DNA of 64,000 nt from Saccoglossus kowalevskii (Eukaryota; Hemichordata; Enteropneusta; Harrimaniidae), in assembly GCF_000003605.2 (NCBI RefSeq), contig NW_003154742.1, forward strand, positions 204,430-268,429, given 5' to 3'. A program made the translations under genes and the position numbers. Positions 9,501 to 20,508 of the stretch are shown in pieces. The notes under the pieces are model-generated. The model had not been told where the DNA came from and made no database searches. It worked only from the letters and a program-made list of their open reading frames with translations. How positions within the stretch are numbered: position 1 is the first letter of the stretch; each line of letters begins with the position of its first letter.

Positions 9501-12500
9501 AAATTCGAACACGCGCTGCGTGACGACCACCGCGCTTTATGGTTAAGCTAAGGTGGTGGGAAAGGTGTTATGGCATTTCAGAATAATGAATTATCTGTCT
9601 GTTATCTCATTCGAAATCTTTATTAGATATTGTAATTCAAAACCCAGACACTAAACATAGTAGATTTGGAAGGGGTCCCAGTGAGATCCGTTCCTCCAAA
9701 AATGTGTAGCGACTTATAATGTTGAATGGGGTAAACCAATGTCAAACATGCTAATGCTGATTCACAGCATTAGTAGCGTTCACGCACAACGTCTTAGCGT
9801 GAACGATTAGCATGTACGGATTAAATACCCGGTCCAGATAACTAGCTCGGGCTATGCGCTAAAAAACATTGAATTCAATGTTCATTTCGAAGATTTACTA
9901 TTATATTCATAAATATTCAGCAATTTCTTTGCTATTTCCTGCTATTCTGCAATCCACAATTTCTCGATTTGCTTTGTTATTATTTGATAACTGCAGAACT
10001 AACATGTACACCTCCTAGTTGCTGTATTGAATAATCATAGTATAAATGACTGAAGAGTTGTGTATATGTATAACAAGTTTGGACGTTCCTTAACCCGTGG
10101 CAACCACTGCCCCCCCCCCCCCGGTGCGTGAATGCAATTGGGCCCATCCAATATGCACCATATTGGCTTATTAGATTAGCTTAAATTTTAGCTCCTACTT
10201 GCTACCACGCTTACTAAAAAACCGTGTTGCTACGTTCACATGACAGCATTCTATCGGATCCGAACTACTGCCCCCCCCCCCGATTAACATGAGATTATCT
10301 CTAATGCGCCAGTCGGGAGCCAAACGAGAGCCAAAGTCAGCAATAGTTCAATCTAGTTCAATTAGAGCCGAAAGGAACAGTGCCCTCAAATAATTAGTAT
10401 GAAAACAACATGGCTGAAAACAATTTTAGCGTCGTGCTTGTATTGTTGTTTCTTTGTATGGCACGCTGCTGTTGACCTGGGGGGGGGGAGAAACAGTCAC
10501 GAGTCTGAGACAATGCACTAGTGTTATAATTTAGATATCTCGAATAAACAGGAGAAAACGCTAACTGTGTTACAGCCTATTCGCTTAGTTATTGTCATGC
10601 TAAAATTACTATCTTGTAAATTTTCAACTGTTGTGATATGTTTAACAGTAACGTAAACCTAGTAGGAAAAACGTCGCCGTAACGTGACCGCTTCTCGCTT
10701 CTACGATTATTATCTTTGGTGTCTTTAAAAAAGTTTCTTAAATTTCCGTTGGATCTGTCGTCCTTTCAAGTTTTTGTCACATAATTTTCTTTTTCCCGTT
10801 GAGCTACCAATCTATCGCAGTATTTATTTACTTTGTCAAATAGATATTAGAGCGCGTACCTTTTCATCAAACAATTACGTGAAATTACAAACGATGACAA
10901 ACGATCTCAACCATACGAATTTACTTGAAGAAGACGATTAAGGTAGAGATGCAGTTTTCCTGACAGGTATTTTAATTAGTTAATTAGGAAACCAAGATGA
11001 CCTCCCTTGTCCACAAAACTATATATTTCGGAAAGCGTATTGTATGAATTTTAAAAAAATTTTAGTATTTTATTTTTATGGACACTGTAGTTTGAAATAT
11101 GCACAACAATGTGCTTTTTTGGTCAAAAGTGATTTAAAAAAATAGCTCCTAAACCATGCTTCTGTTTCCTTTCAAAATTGGTTAGTGGGTACATCTGTTT
11201 ACTATGAAGAATCGCCGTCTTGAAAACTGTCTACCAGTTGTCAATTTTGCAGGGCAGCAGCCCAAATTTTACTACTTCAAGTTTATGCATAAATTAACAC
11301 CCAGGCTAGTTGTCCGTACGATTGTTGTAACACTGTTCAACCAAAAACAATGCCCCGACGGCGTTTTGAAGATAAACACATTGTCAATCAATTGTGAAAA
11401 TGTCAAAGCGTCTAGGAGCTATTTTTTTTTAAAGTTCTGGGATGTGCACTAAAAGAAGCTGAGATAATTTCTAATTTGTATAACAATTCACTCAGTAAGT
11501 TTGCTAATGCTCATAATTAAAATGGCTGTAACAGTTTCAAATTTAAATGTATTATCGTTTTGTTAAAAGTTAAATATAGTGCATAATATGGAGATCCCGT
11601 CATTTTTTTTTCATCATGTTTCTTTTTTTATTATTTATGTACAGCCTTGCTAAATCTTGATTAGCTTTCAAAAGAGATAATGTTTGCACCTGTTATCTAT
11701 ATTTTAAAATCGTTTTTTGAGTATGTTTCACTATTCACAATTCTACAAAATGTTAACAGTCTATTGCCAAAACTGTTTGGATAATAAAAAGCAAAAAAAA
11801 AAAATTCACTCCCAAGTGCCCACAAACACCTTATCTCTACCTTAAAGGCATGGTTTCCGATAGTTGGGCCCAATGCGTATACACGGCTTGTTGGTATGCA
11901 TTTTACTAACGAACAATTTTTGTTTGTTCTTCGTCTTAATCAAAATTGAACGCGCCCCGCTGAGGTGGCATTTCCTAGATTGTTGTTTCGCAAATATGTG
12001 TTCAATAGTTAAATTTGACAAGATGGCTTGCCGCGGTAGTTTTGTAGATACTGCCGCCAACGCAATACTAAGCAAAATTCTTATTTGAGAGAACATATAC
12101 ATACTAGTAGTTTTTTTTAATCTACACTCATCTATACAATTACAAAAATGATATATGTAATGTTTATTTTTTCATACCAGGCGAAGCAAAGGTGCAAAGG
12201 AAAAGTGAAAATGTCGAAAATAAACATGTGGCTCCCGTAGAGGAAACGTGCGTTGTTGCCTTCAAAGGTAGTTTAAACAAGTCAAGTAAGATTATGTCAG
12301 GGGTTGTTTCCTGGCTGCTGGTTTCGAGGGGGCTGAGTGATTAGTGACATAATTGTATTTTTCTGTTATTATCTAGGGGTATAACTGACAAGTCGTGCTA
12401 GGTAGTTTACAACTAGCCAGAATTTTGTTCTCTTTGAAGATTTGACAGGGAGATCTTCAATTTTGAATAAGAGTGCAAATTCCTTTTCAATTCTGAAATA

Positions 12501-14800
12501 GTTTCTAATTGTTGACAGCAATCATTAATCGAGCGCTATTTTGTTTAGATCAGCCAAGTTGTAATGTGGTCGGAGTGAGTTCAGCTTGTAATTGGTAAAA
12601 CAAAATGCAATGATCTACCTGTGCTAAATAAATGCCTATATCGGGAGTGCCATGTAATTCACGTAGGAGTAGTTTTGTTCCACTCACCATCCCGGGGTTA
12701 TCTATACAGACAAATTAACATTATTCAAATAAAAAGTAGCAAGCACTTTGCAATCAATGGTGTTCTAAATAAGATGGGCCAAATATCAAATGAGTCGTAG
12801 TATTAGTATTATTTTGTGTGAGTGTGGTGAAAGTTGGAGAACCCCTCGCATCGAAGTTTCTATCTGGTTCTAGAAACGTCGCGGTGTCGGGGGTTCTATA
12901 TTATTGACCCTATTTATTGAACGAGAGTTAAACGTATAATTTGTTCCAAGCCTAAATGAGGAAGAAATTACATTTAGAACATAATACAAATTTACGTCCA
13001 TATAAGCATTTTATCAATATATTTTCCTTATTTATCAGAACCTGAGTTCCTCCCAAAAAATGAGCAAGGTGACGATGACTCTGGCATGTATGAAGAAGGT
13101 ATGTCTGAAACTATCATGCAAATATGCATTACATGAAGTGGGTCGTTACTAGCATAGTAAATTTGACGGGGGTCACAGTGAGATAGTTCTAGTCATTATT
13201 AAAAGTTGGGAAAACATATCGAAAAAGTGTAGCAACTATTAAATATGAATGATTTGCTCTAATTTCAGAACAAAATTAGAAAATTTATTGACCAGTGCTA
13301 CTGCAGAATATATTAATGTTGTTAAATCATTGATTTCATACCTAAACGTGCAAATTGAAGAAGTGGGTGGGGCTTGTGTAAGTTGCCAGTGATATATTAT
13401 CCGTTATGTGACTATAATAATCATTGGATAATATATTGTCAAGTATTACTGTTACGCAACATTCACTGACTGTTTACATATAGTCAATTAGGTATACAGT
13501 TTAGGCAAACATCATGCACAGCCATAGCAGTAGTAGTCTGTTCAATGCTAGCACCAAACAAAATGTTATTTATCTATGTAGTGATTAATCTAAGATTAAA
13601 TGCAATACCAAGCAAAATTCATATTTGAGGAAAAATCACTCATACATTTCGTAAACCTACATTCAAGCATACAATTATAATTACTAATTACAAAAGGTAT
13701 TTATGTGATGTCTACTTCTTCATACCATCCAAAGAAGAGTTGGGAATGAAAAGCGAAAATGTCGAAAATAAACTTCAGCCATCTGTAGAAGAATCAGGTA
13801 GGCGTGCTTTGTTGTTTTGAAAGATAGTTTCAATCAGTTTTCTCCCGAAAATCCGGCCAGTTCAGTACTCACTGTCTTCTGGTTTCTTGGCTTGATGTAT
13901 ATTTATATTGTTGTCCTCGTACGGTTATCCATAGTGACTGTCGATACCATGCTCAATTGTTGAATACATTAATTTTATTGAGCATCGTGAGTTGGCGAGG
14001 TTTCACGACATACTTTGAACTTAATAGTGATATTACAAAACATTAATTCCATAGAGCATTAAAAAACATTACATACAAACAGGAAGCAATAGGACGTAGT
14101 ATTTACTCACTGAAGTATATAAATGTTGCCCTCTAAAATATTAGTAACCTGGGTACTAGGAAAATCGTTAACAGCTCGAGCAAAGTTCACGTGAGCAGAT
14201 CATTAAATAGTATCACGAATTTTACCAGCGACAGTTACCTAGGCATATAATAAACGAAGAGGAGTCATTGTAACTCTGCCGAAATGCATTGGTATAATAT
14301 CATGTTGGCCTGTTTAGTGCAAAATATATATATTGGGGGATCTCAATAGCTAAAGACAGACAGTACTGATAAGACATTGTTTAAATGTGTACTGTCATCA
14401 TTTGAAGCATGGCAGTAAGCAGAGCTTCATTGGTGAAATCCTGGCTAGACAAATCCCCCGAGGTTTAATTGCAAGCTAAATTCCTGATACATCATGACCA
14501 AACATAAACTACCCAAGGCCTAACACCTCTCCACCCGAAATTGACATTTTCCCCCTTTAGTTCTATGTACACAAGGTGTAAATTACTCTGTTTTTTCCAT
14601 TTTATTACTTTATATTGGCAGCCTCAAATTCGACAAGTAAATAAAAGAAAAGGCCGATTATTTTCTGATTTGTCAGCTAGTTTTAGAACCACCCAAATTG
14701 TGTGACATAATAACAATTCCTAATACATTTTCATTATTTATCGTCAAATATCACAGATAAAGATGAGCAACCCCGAGGTGAATCTGGCATGTATGAATAA
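6521..14800 (+). CDS. TIR-domain protein, six exons, 280 aa
   Basis: Exons join as 6521-7016, 9299-9391, 12181-12267, 13039-13098, 13735-13797 and 14757-14800 (TAA). Each intron is GT..AG and phase 1, and the exons sum to 843 nt, an exact reading frame. The ATG has an in-frame TAA at 6491 upstream. Residues 9-137 form a TIR domain: box 1 DFFITG (9-14), box 2 RDFIGGRPVLDQI (42-54) and an RSQW segment (71-74). The catalytic glutamate of NAD-cleaving TIRs, expected about four residues after the tryptophan, is threonine (78), so a scaffold role is more likely than an enzyme. I see no signal peptide, membrane segment, death domain or repeats other than the tail. Residues 138-280 are charged and low in structure, and two tail modules repeat: KSENVENK (204-211 and 251-258) and SGMYE (240-244 and 276-280). 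In animals TIR domains relay Toll/IL-1-type signals in the cytosol; that role here is inferred. The splice model has no transcript support. Confidence 0.8.
7017..9298 (+). other. TIR gene intron 1, with decayed coding debris
   Basis: A 2.3 kb intron. At 7598-7792 an ATG-started 64-codon frame has an acidic N-terminus and a CICC motif, and overlapping frames to about 8001 are rich in Cys and His (CHRMYVHP..CHFKHH..CGPCH). A second acidic start lies at 8322-8400 (GIISESEDDSYK). I recognise no family. The pattern looks like a frameshifted transposon or host-gene relic. The rest is AT-rich with homopolymers. Confidence 0.35.
9299..9391 (+). other. TIR gene exon 2
   Basis: Acceptor TTTTTTAG at 9291-9298, donor GTAGTG from 9392, 93 nt, encoding residues 166-196 (polar, rich in Ser/Asn/Lys). 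The phase-1 entry and exit agree with exon 1, which ends at CTA|GTAAGT (7016/7017), and with exon 3. A short GT microsatellite runs straight out of the donor to 9409. Confidence 0.75.
9410..9551 (+). mobile_element. TTAA MITE, family A, copy 1
   Basis: The ends read TTAGCTTAA (9410-9418) and TTAAGCTAA (9543-9551). Inside are imperfect inverted ends: GACAGTCGTCGCGCCGCG on the left, and on the right a reverse complement reading GCGGTGGTCGTCACGCAGCG. The centre holds ATGGGTCCCGTA. The same order recurs at 20414-20508 and 62811-62920, and in degenerate form at 60864-60975. TTAA at the ends suggests piggyBac-type mobilisation. It lies 18 bp after the exon 2 donor of the TIR gene. Confidence 0.75.
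9552..10938. other. TIR gene intron 2, left part with C/G tracts
   Basis: Non-coding. Contains the segment shared with intron 4 (about 9655-9740), two long C tracts (10110-10122 and 10271-10281) and one G tract (10479-10488), all within 380 bp. No gene is seen. Confidence 0.6.
10939..11845 (+). mobile_element. TTAA-bounded element of about 0.9 kb
   Basis: TTAAGGTAGAGAT begins at 10938/10939 and its reverse complement ATCTCTACCTTAA ends at 11845. TTAA at both edges plus an inverted GGTAGAGAT end suggests a non-autonomous piggyBac-like insertion. The inside (including a plus-strand 82-codon frame at 11204-11452) has no recognisable protein. It explains part of the size difference between introns 2 and 4 of the TIR gene. 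The inverted end is short, so confidence is moderate. Confidence 0.5.
12839..12897. repeat. Imperfect hairpin in TIR gene intron 3
   Basis: AGAACCCC (12839-12846) pairs with GGGGTTCT (12890-12897), and GTTTCTA (12856-12862) pairs with TAGAAAC (12871-12877). This gives a two-step stem of about 59 nt with bulges. It could be a minimal MITE or a structured intronic RNA; there is no evidence for either. Confidence 0.5.
13390..13436. repeat. 11-bp inverted repeat in TIR gene intron 4
   Basis: ATATATTATCC and GGATAATATAT face each other across about 23 nt. It is AT-rich and may be incidental. Confidence 0.4.
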
Positions 14801-15281
14801 GGTATTCTAATTATTAAAACAATGGATGTTAAATTTAATTGTTTATTGTTCCCACACCGTAGAGCTTTACAATGTGTATTTTAATAACATGTCATATTTC
14901 TTTTCACTTTCAGTTGACAACACGAAATGAATCACTAAATGCCCCAGAATACCATTACTGTTATAAGTCCACACTTTATGTGTCTATCTTCTTTACTTTT
15001 TTTACACTTTTCTAAGATATTTTATAAATGCCATTGTGATTTTTGGTAAAAGGAGAAGACCATGCTCTCAGATAAAACACCACAAACGTTACAGAATGTG
15101 ATTAACTGTTTTATATCACTTTTTATGAGTATTATGTCAACCATCTTGATTTATTGTTTTTCCGGTCTCCCCTTTGAAGATTTTCTTTATAATTACTTGA
15201 CAACGCCTTGACGAGGTTCATATGCTTGTTTTAACGATGATACATTTACCTTGATTTGAATGATTTTCTAGGATGAATAAA
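14801..15281 (+). other. TIR gene 3'UTR and poly(A) signal
   Basis: After the TAA at 14798-14800 comes a donor-like G|GTATTC (14802) and, at 14912-14913, a good acceptor (TTTCACTTTCAG), so the 3'UTR may contain a short intron. AATAAA at 15276-15281 is the first clear poly(A) signal. These are sequence predictions only. Confidence 0.45.
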
Positions 15282-16557
15282 AACAATCATTAAAAACATA
15301 ATTCAATACTCAGGTAACGTTATTAGAGCGAGATTTGGACAGTTGTCCGTTTGTGATCAGAATTGCGAAACTGAATTATATTCTATGACGTGGTTGATGA
15401 ATTACGAGGGAGTAGAAAGAGTAGATATTGAAACGAAGTTTCGGCGAATGGCAACTTTGAAGGCGTGTCATAGATCTCTGTGTAAATGGTGGTGTGTACA
15501 AAACAGGTAATTAATGTGTTGCTAGCAATTTATAGATGAGTGAAGAGATCGTCATCAAAGACTATCTTTGAATGCATTTGCCATGTGTAGTTCATTATTG
15601 TATGTGTTCTATACTAGTACGTACATTTACAAACTATTCTCGGGGCGGACATCCGGGCATTTTCACCGCCTGTCAACCATCACGATGAAAGCAAAGGCTA
15701 AATACTTCCCAAACACTGTACTTTAAGATGGTTGTTGAGACTCCCCTTAACAGTGTAACAAGATTTCCCCCTGCCTGTGTAACATATATAAATTGTGTTG
15801 TTCAGGATTACTTCAAAGTTGAGTATATAAACATTCCCCTACTGCTAGTTCGATTTACTGAGTCATTTTAATTACCTTGTAATGTTGGGTTGTATGTTCG
15901 GCATTTTTCTTCTTACAGACATTATTGACATGTATAACACCACACTCTAATATACATGGTTGCACCTAACGCATGCAACATGACAAAACAAATTCAGATC
16001 ATTTGCATTCTATACAGAAATGTACTGTTGCAATGGGGCATGTGATACGCATACATCATTTTCTACTAAATGTACCATCGTTTTAGTTTTTGGTGGAGAC
16101 CATTGCATCAGCAACATATATATACAACTGTATTATGTATGTCATTATACGTGTTATCTATAGACATTAGAAAAGCTTTTTTCACGTAGTATATCAATTA
16201 TTATATATTCAAAAATAAAAACGTGGCAAATATTCATTGCAACCTGTTTACACCACCTTTGTTAACGATCTAAACTGAGGTTAACCCTCAAGTTAAAATA
16301 ATTGAAATGACAAGAAAAACATTTACAAATATACTATCATCTCGTTGGACACTATAAATCTAATAATCTGTTCTTGTCGCTGCTGAACGGACAGGCGAAC
16401 CGAAATACTAACAAGCAACTTACCGCCAGGAAACTTCCAGCAAGTTAAAAGAAGTTTCATCTATAGGCGGCGCTGTGTCAATTCTCTCTGCTTTTGACAT
16501 CACATAAATTAGAAGGTTGCTACTGTTCTGTATCTGAGCAGCCACAGGCGATTGTTA
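15282..16557. other. Intergenic DNA after the TIR gene
   Basis: Nothing recognisable: AT-rich, no conserved frame, no clear repeats. Confidence 0.5.
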
Positions 16558-17258
16558 CAGCAAGTCTCAGAAGTATTGGGGCAGCCAATTTGCAAAGTCG
16601 CTAGCAAATTGGCTAACTGCTTGGATTTTGACTAAACAGTTAGCTTTCGAACCTCGCTGGCGCCGACTCGTGGCCGCGTTCACTCCGGGCGAGTCTAAGT
16701 TGCAATAGGGGACATAGAATGCTTTTACGTAGCCTGGTAGGTACATGTCTAGATTCCCCTGAATCATTTACTTTGTTACGAGGCGTTACAATGTAAAAGT
16801 AGTTTCCCGGGTAAGCCTGAGAATGGCCACAGTCAGCTGGCGTAAAGCGATAATATGATAAATGCGATTAATCCGCCGATATTTACTATATGGGCTTGAA
16901 ACTAAACAAAGAAAAACGTTGAAAAACAGTTTTCTACAAACCAGGAAGAAAATGACAAACTTTCACATCTAAATAATCCGTCGATGTAACATTAGCCAAC
17001 CGCTAACAAATCAACCTCATTACACATAGAACACTTTCCCCGGTATATTTGAAAGCGAAATTGTCATCCATGTGGCTGATTAGCTCCTAAAGTAAGACGA
17101 CCGTCCCCTGCTGTTATATAGATTCACCAAGAGTGGGCGTGACGACAATACGGCGCCAGCGAGATTCGAAAGCCAACTGTTTAGTCAAAACCCAAGCAGT
17201 TAGCTAATTCGCTAGCAAGTTTGCAAATTGGCTGCCCCAATACTTCTGAGCCTTGCTG
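16558..17258 (+). mobile_element. 701-bp element with 108-bp terminal inverted repeats and TA flanks
   Basis: 16558-16665 and 17151-17258 are inverted copies with only scattered mismatches. Both outer ends read CAGCAAG.CTCAGAAGTATTGGGG going inward, and both are flanked by TA (16556-16557 and 17259-17260). TA flanks and a CAG start fit the Tc1/mariner superfamily, and the long arms resemble a foldback-type MITE. The middle has no transposase. It contains a partial copy (about 16828-16894) of the hAT-type MITE at 25695-26049, so it is a composite. Confidence 0.8.
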
Positions 17259-17260
17259 TA

Positions 17261-20200
17261 AAGCATCAGATGAAAACAATCTGAGTGAAGTTATAATGAC
17301 TGCTTTAAACAAAATGCCGAATTTAAGTTTTTCTAAAATGATACAATGTGTCAACCCCTTAGAGTTCTATTTCTACGAATATATTTCTGCCACCATGCGA
17401 TATTGTGCTCGTCGTTGATTGGTCGATGCATCACAATTGTACTACTTTTAGAGATGTCCACCAAAAGCATTGCCATGCAGATTTTCGAACCCGAGGATAG
17501 TGTATCGATAATATATTTTTAAACTTGTTTACCGGTAGGAACTTGAAGAAATCATATAACGATATCCTTTTAATAAAGAAAACGCACAGAGTACGAATAG
17601 TAAACGTCTTGTTGCCTTTCACTACAAAATGGCGGTGTTTGGTGGCTGAGATACTTTCGGCGTTCTAACCCCACGGAATTCTGGGAAGGAGAATGATAAC
17701 TGATGTCATCAGTCTACTGAGCCTGTTCATGGATGACTAACAAATCTTATTCGTGATGATGATATTCTTTGACGTGAATGCAATTCGGGACCATCCAGTT
17801 GATTGCTCATCGCAGCATTCTGGGCCTAGCCCCTGGCAAAAATGACATGCAAGAGCCATTCAAATTTACGTTTTTTTGTCTTTAAAGAGGTTGTTGAATC
17901 GTATCTATGGCAACAATTATACGTCAGTTTGAAATGGCGGGCGCTCATTCTTCTGCGAACGACTAGATAATCCCGATTTGGGCGATGAACACATCTTACT
18001 GTTAACAGTATTTACATACGCAGATACGAGTTACCAAGGAAACGACGAATCGTCTTGATCCATCATTTAATATCCGATTGACAAGTCCACGTACTTCCCG
18101 CGCCGTGGGTGACATATGGATATGTCATTACCAATGATCTACAAGGTATACATGACCGTTATTTCTACCATGGTTCCCCCAATTGACGGGATTCATGAAA
18201 AGCACGGACCATGGTTAACCATTCCGTAATGACTTCTATCACCCAATTTTCAAATTAGAATCTCGAATTCGGGTTTATTACATTCATGTGATCACGAATT
18301 TTAATTATCACCAAGAAATACTACACCATCAATAGATAACAATTTTCTGATAATTCAACTATTATGCGAAACGTAGTTCCTTGTTATTGCACAAACATAG
18401 CAAACCATCATAATTTCGTTTTCAAAAACAATGATAATATTTTTGCTATATGAAACGATCGATAAATGTCCTAAAATCGGGAAAAAAAACTACACTACGT
18501 ATTGAACAGTAATGTTTTGCAAAACTTCCCTAAATCGTTACAAACATGAAATATTACGCATGTGTTTGTGTTTAATATCTAGCATGCGTTCGATTGATTC
18601 CCATATACCTCGGCTATTTACGGCAGTTTTGGCGAGTTTTTTTAAAAAAAGTCAATTTTCCGACTTGAGGGCAACATGTTTTTTTTGTTTTTTTGGCTTT
18701 ATGGGTTCCTGATGCACGTCATTTTATTTTTCAGATCGGATTCAAAATAGCTGACCATTTTGTTTAAATGAATGCGCATCTAGAGCCATATCTATGACAC
18801 GCTTTCACTGATAATGTTCAAATTGTATATATTCGTTTTACTTCATGCTATAGATGTATTCAAAATGGGCGACTGGTGGCCATTTTGTTTTAATTAATGT
18901 TGTTCCAGAGCAATAGTTCTCAATATGGACAAGTACTCGTTTGACACGATGTCAATCATTTTAATGTTAAATCATCATACTCGACCATCATCTTCTGGAT
19001 CGATTTATGTTCCAACAATATTACATTTGTTTTTACTTTTCAGTGAAAATTACCTCCTTTAATTACAGTCTCACAATGTATCTACTATTTACTGCTCATG
19101 GTGCATCGTATTATAATCGCTGAAGATAGTTCACTGTTCATAATAGTTACATAGATAAGGGGAACATTAGACTCGATGACGGGGGCGAATGGGGCACTAT
19201 TGGAGGGACGAAAACGAATCTCATGGCTCTCTTGCTCTCAACGAGATCTCGACATCCTGATAACATTGTAGTCGTTTGGTGTATATTAGAGTATCTGTGG
19301 GCATGTGCGCCGTAAATAATCCGCGAACGAGGATACATCTTACAAACCTAATCGAGTATTTACATACACCTTGCTACAAGCAGCGACTATATTGCAGTAT
19401 TATTTACAGGGATGTACCCCGGTGTTACTGATGCATTCACCCATGCTGTTACTTCAGATGTGGCGTTATATATGTGTTTTTCCAGAGGCAACTGCGGATA
19501 TCCCAGCGTTCGCGCGTGGACGAAGGTCCTTTGATTCTCAGCAGTTCGCCGATTTATTCAGCACGGCGTGAATCACCCGAGTGACTCACACAGTGGGTAT
19601 AGGAGGAATGGATAACACGACATCCTCACAACTCAATGGCAACCCCCATTTACTGCGGTCTAATATTAGTAATGCGTAATTCTTAATTTGTAACCACGTT
19701 ATCTGTATTCACAGGTCTGCTAGCAGCGGCAATGAATTATGTCAGTGTTGTATGTTCCCTTTCGAACGAACTAATTTGCGACACGGGATTGATTCTCGCA
19801 AAATTCATTCAGTCGGAAGGGTTTCTTTTTCAATAAATACAGTGGCACAGTGTGATTTATTACTAGTCAATGCAATATGTATCAAGTATGTTAAAAGAAC
19901 TTTAATTCATCATGCAATGCCTCGGAGTAGTGGCATCGCAGACTGAGCGGCCCACGTATCACTTGTCTTGAATATGACACCGAAGGTCGCTAACGAAATG
20001 GTGAAACATCGCCTGTCCTACATTTAATAGTACGTGTCTTGCATGGCATCATATATCAGTGTCAACATCTTTTCAATTTCCGACCAGCATTCACTATATC
20101 TAGGCAATATATGTGATATATTCTTACCTGTAACTAACTAAATAATGCACCGTCACGTACGATAATACATTAATTTCATGTAATCAAATATAACTACAAT

Positions 20201-20413
20201 CAACTATTATTTATTCGCTTTTCATGTTTTTGCAGCGTGATCACGACATTACCCACACTGACGTAATCACCTGTCAGTGCATCTCTGGAGTCAACTTAAT
20301 ATTCGAATCTGGGCAATAAACACATTTCAAGGACGACGAACAATATATTCTAAATAAACCATTTCAAAATATTCACTATTTTAATTATATTCGAAATGGT
20401 CGCAAAATTGTAT
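17261..20413. other. Intergenic DNA with short degenerate repeats
   Basis: No gene recognised. Two related stretches, near 18737 and 18851, both read TTCAAAAT..CCATTTTGTTT and suggest an old roughly 112-bp tandem repeat. Short open frames here lack motifs and look random. Confidence 0.4.
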
Positions 20414-20508
20414 TTAAAGCGCGGTGGTCGTCGCGCAGCGCGTGTTGGAATACGTCGCTATGAGTCCCATATCGAACAGGACGCGGCGCGACGACTGCCG
20501 CCCTTTAA
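20414..20508 (-). mobile_element. TTAA MITE, family A, copy 2 (short)
   Basis: A 95-bp unit bounded by TTAA at 20414-20417 and 20505-20508. The ends are AGCGCGGTGGTCGTCGCGC and, inverted, AGGGCGGCAGTCGTCGCGC. On the minus strand it aligns with the 9410 copy from end to end, but lacks about 40 bp of the middle. Its centre is GAGTCCC, where the 9410 copy has GGGTCCC. Confidence 0.8.

Larger units (their letters stand above)
9655..14913 (+). repeat. Tandem duplication of a two-exon module in the TIR gene
   Basis: Exon 3 (12181-12267) pairs with exon 5 (13735-13797), and exon 4 (13039-13098) pairs with exon 6 (14757-14800). The similarity extends into introns. 12103-12180 aligns with about 13657-13734 just before exons 3 and 5. 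9655-9740 in intron 2 aligns with about 13150-13250 in intron 4 (shared GGGGTC-CAGTGAGAT and AAGTGTAGC-ACT). The repeat unit therefore began inside intron 2. Copy 1 was later enlarged by insertions, including the element at 10939-11845. Confidence 0.75.

Noticed and set aside
11842-12102. Overlapping frames on both strands at 11842-12102
   Set aside because: They lie in intron 2 of the TIR gene with no motif or splice support.
14757-14800. Treating exon 4 (13039-13098) as the last exon and the second module as a dead copy
   Set aside because: Exon 5 and exon 6 keep frame, phase and splice sites, so the six-exon model is simpler; transcripts could still change this.
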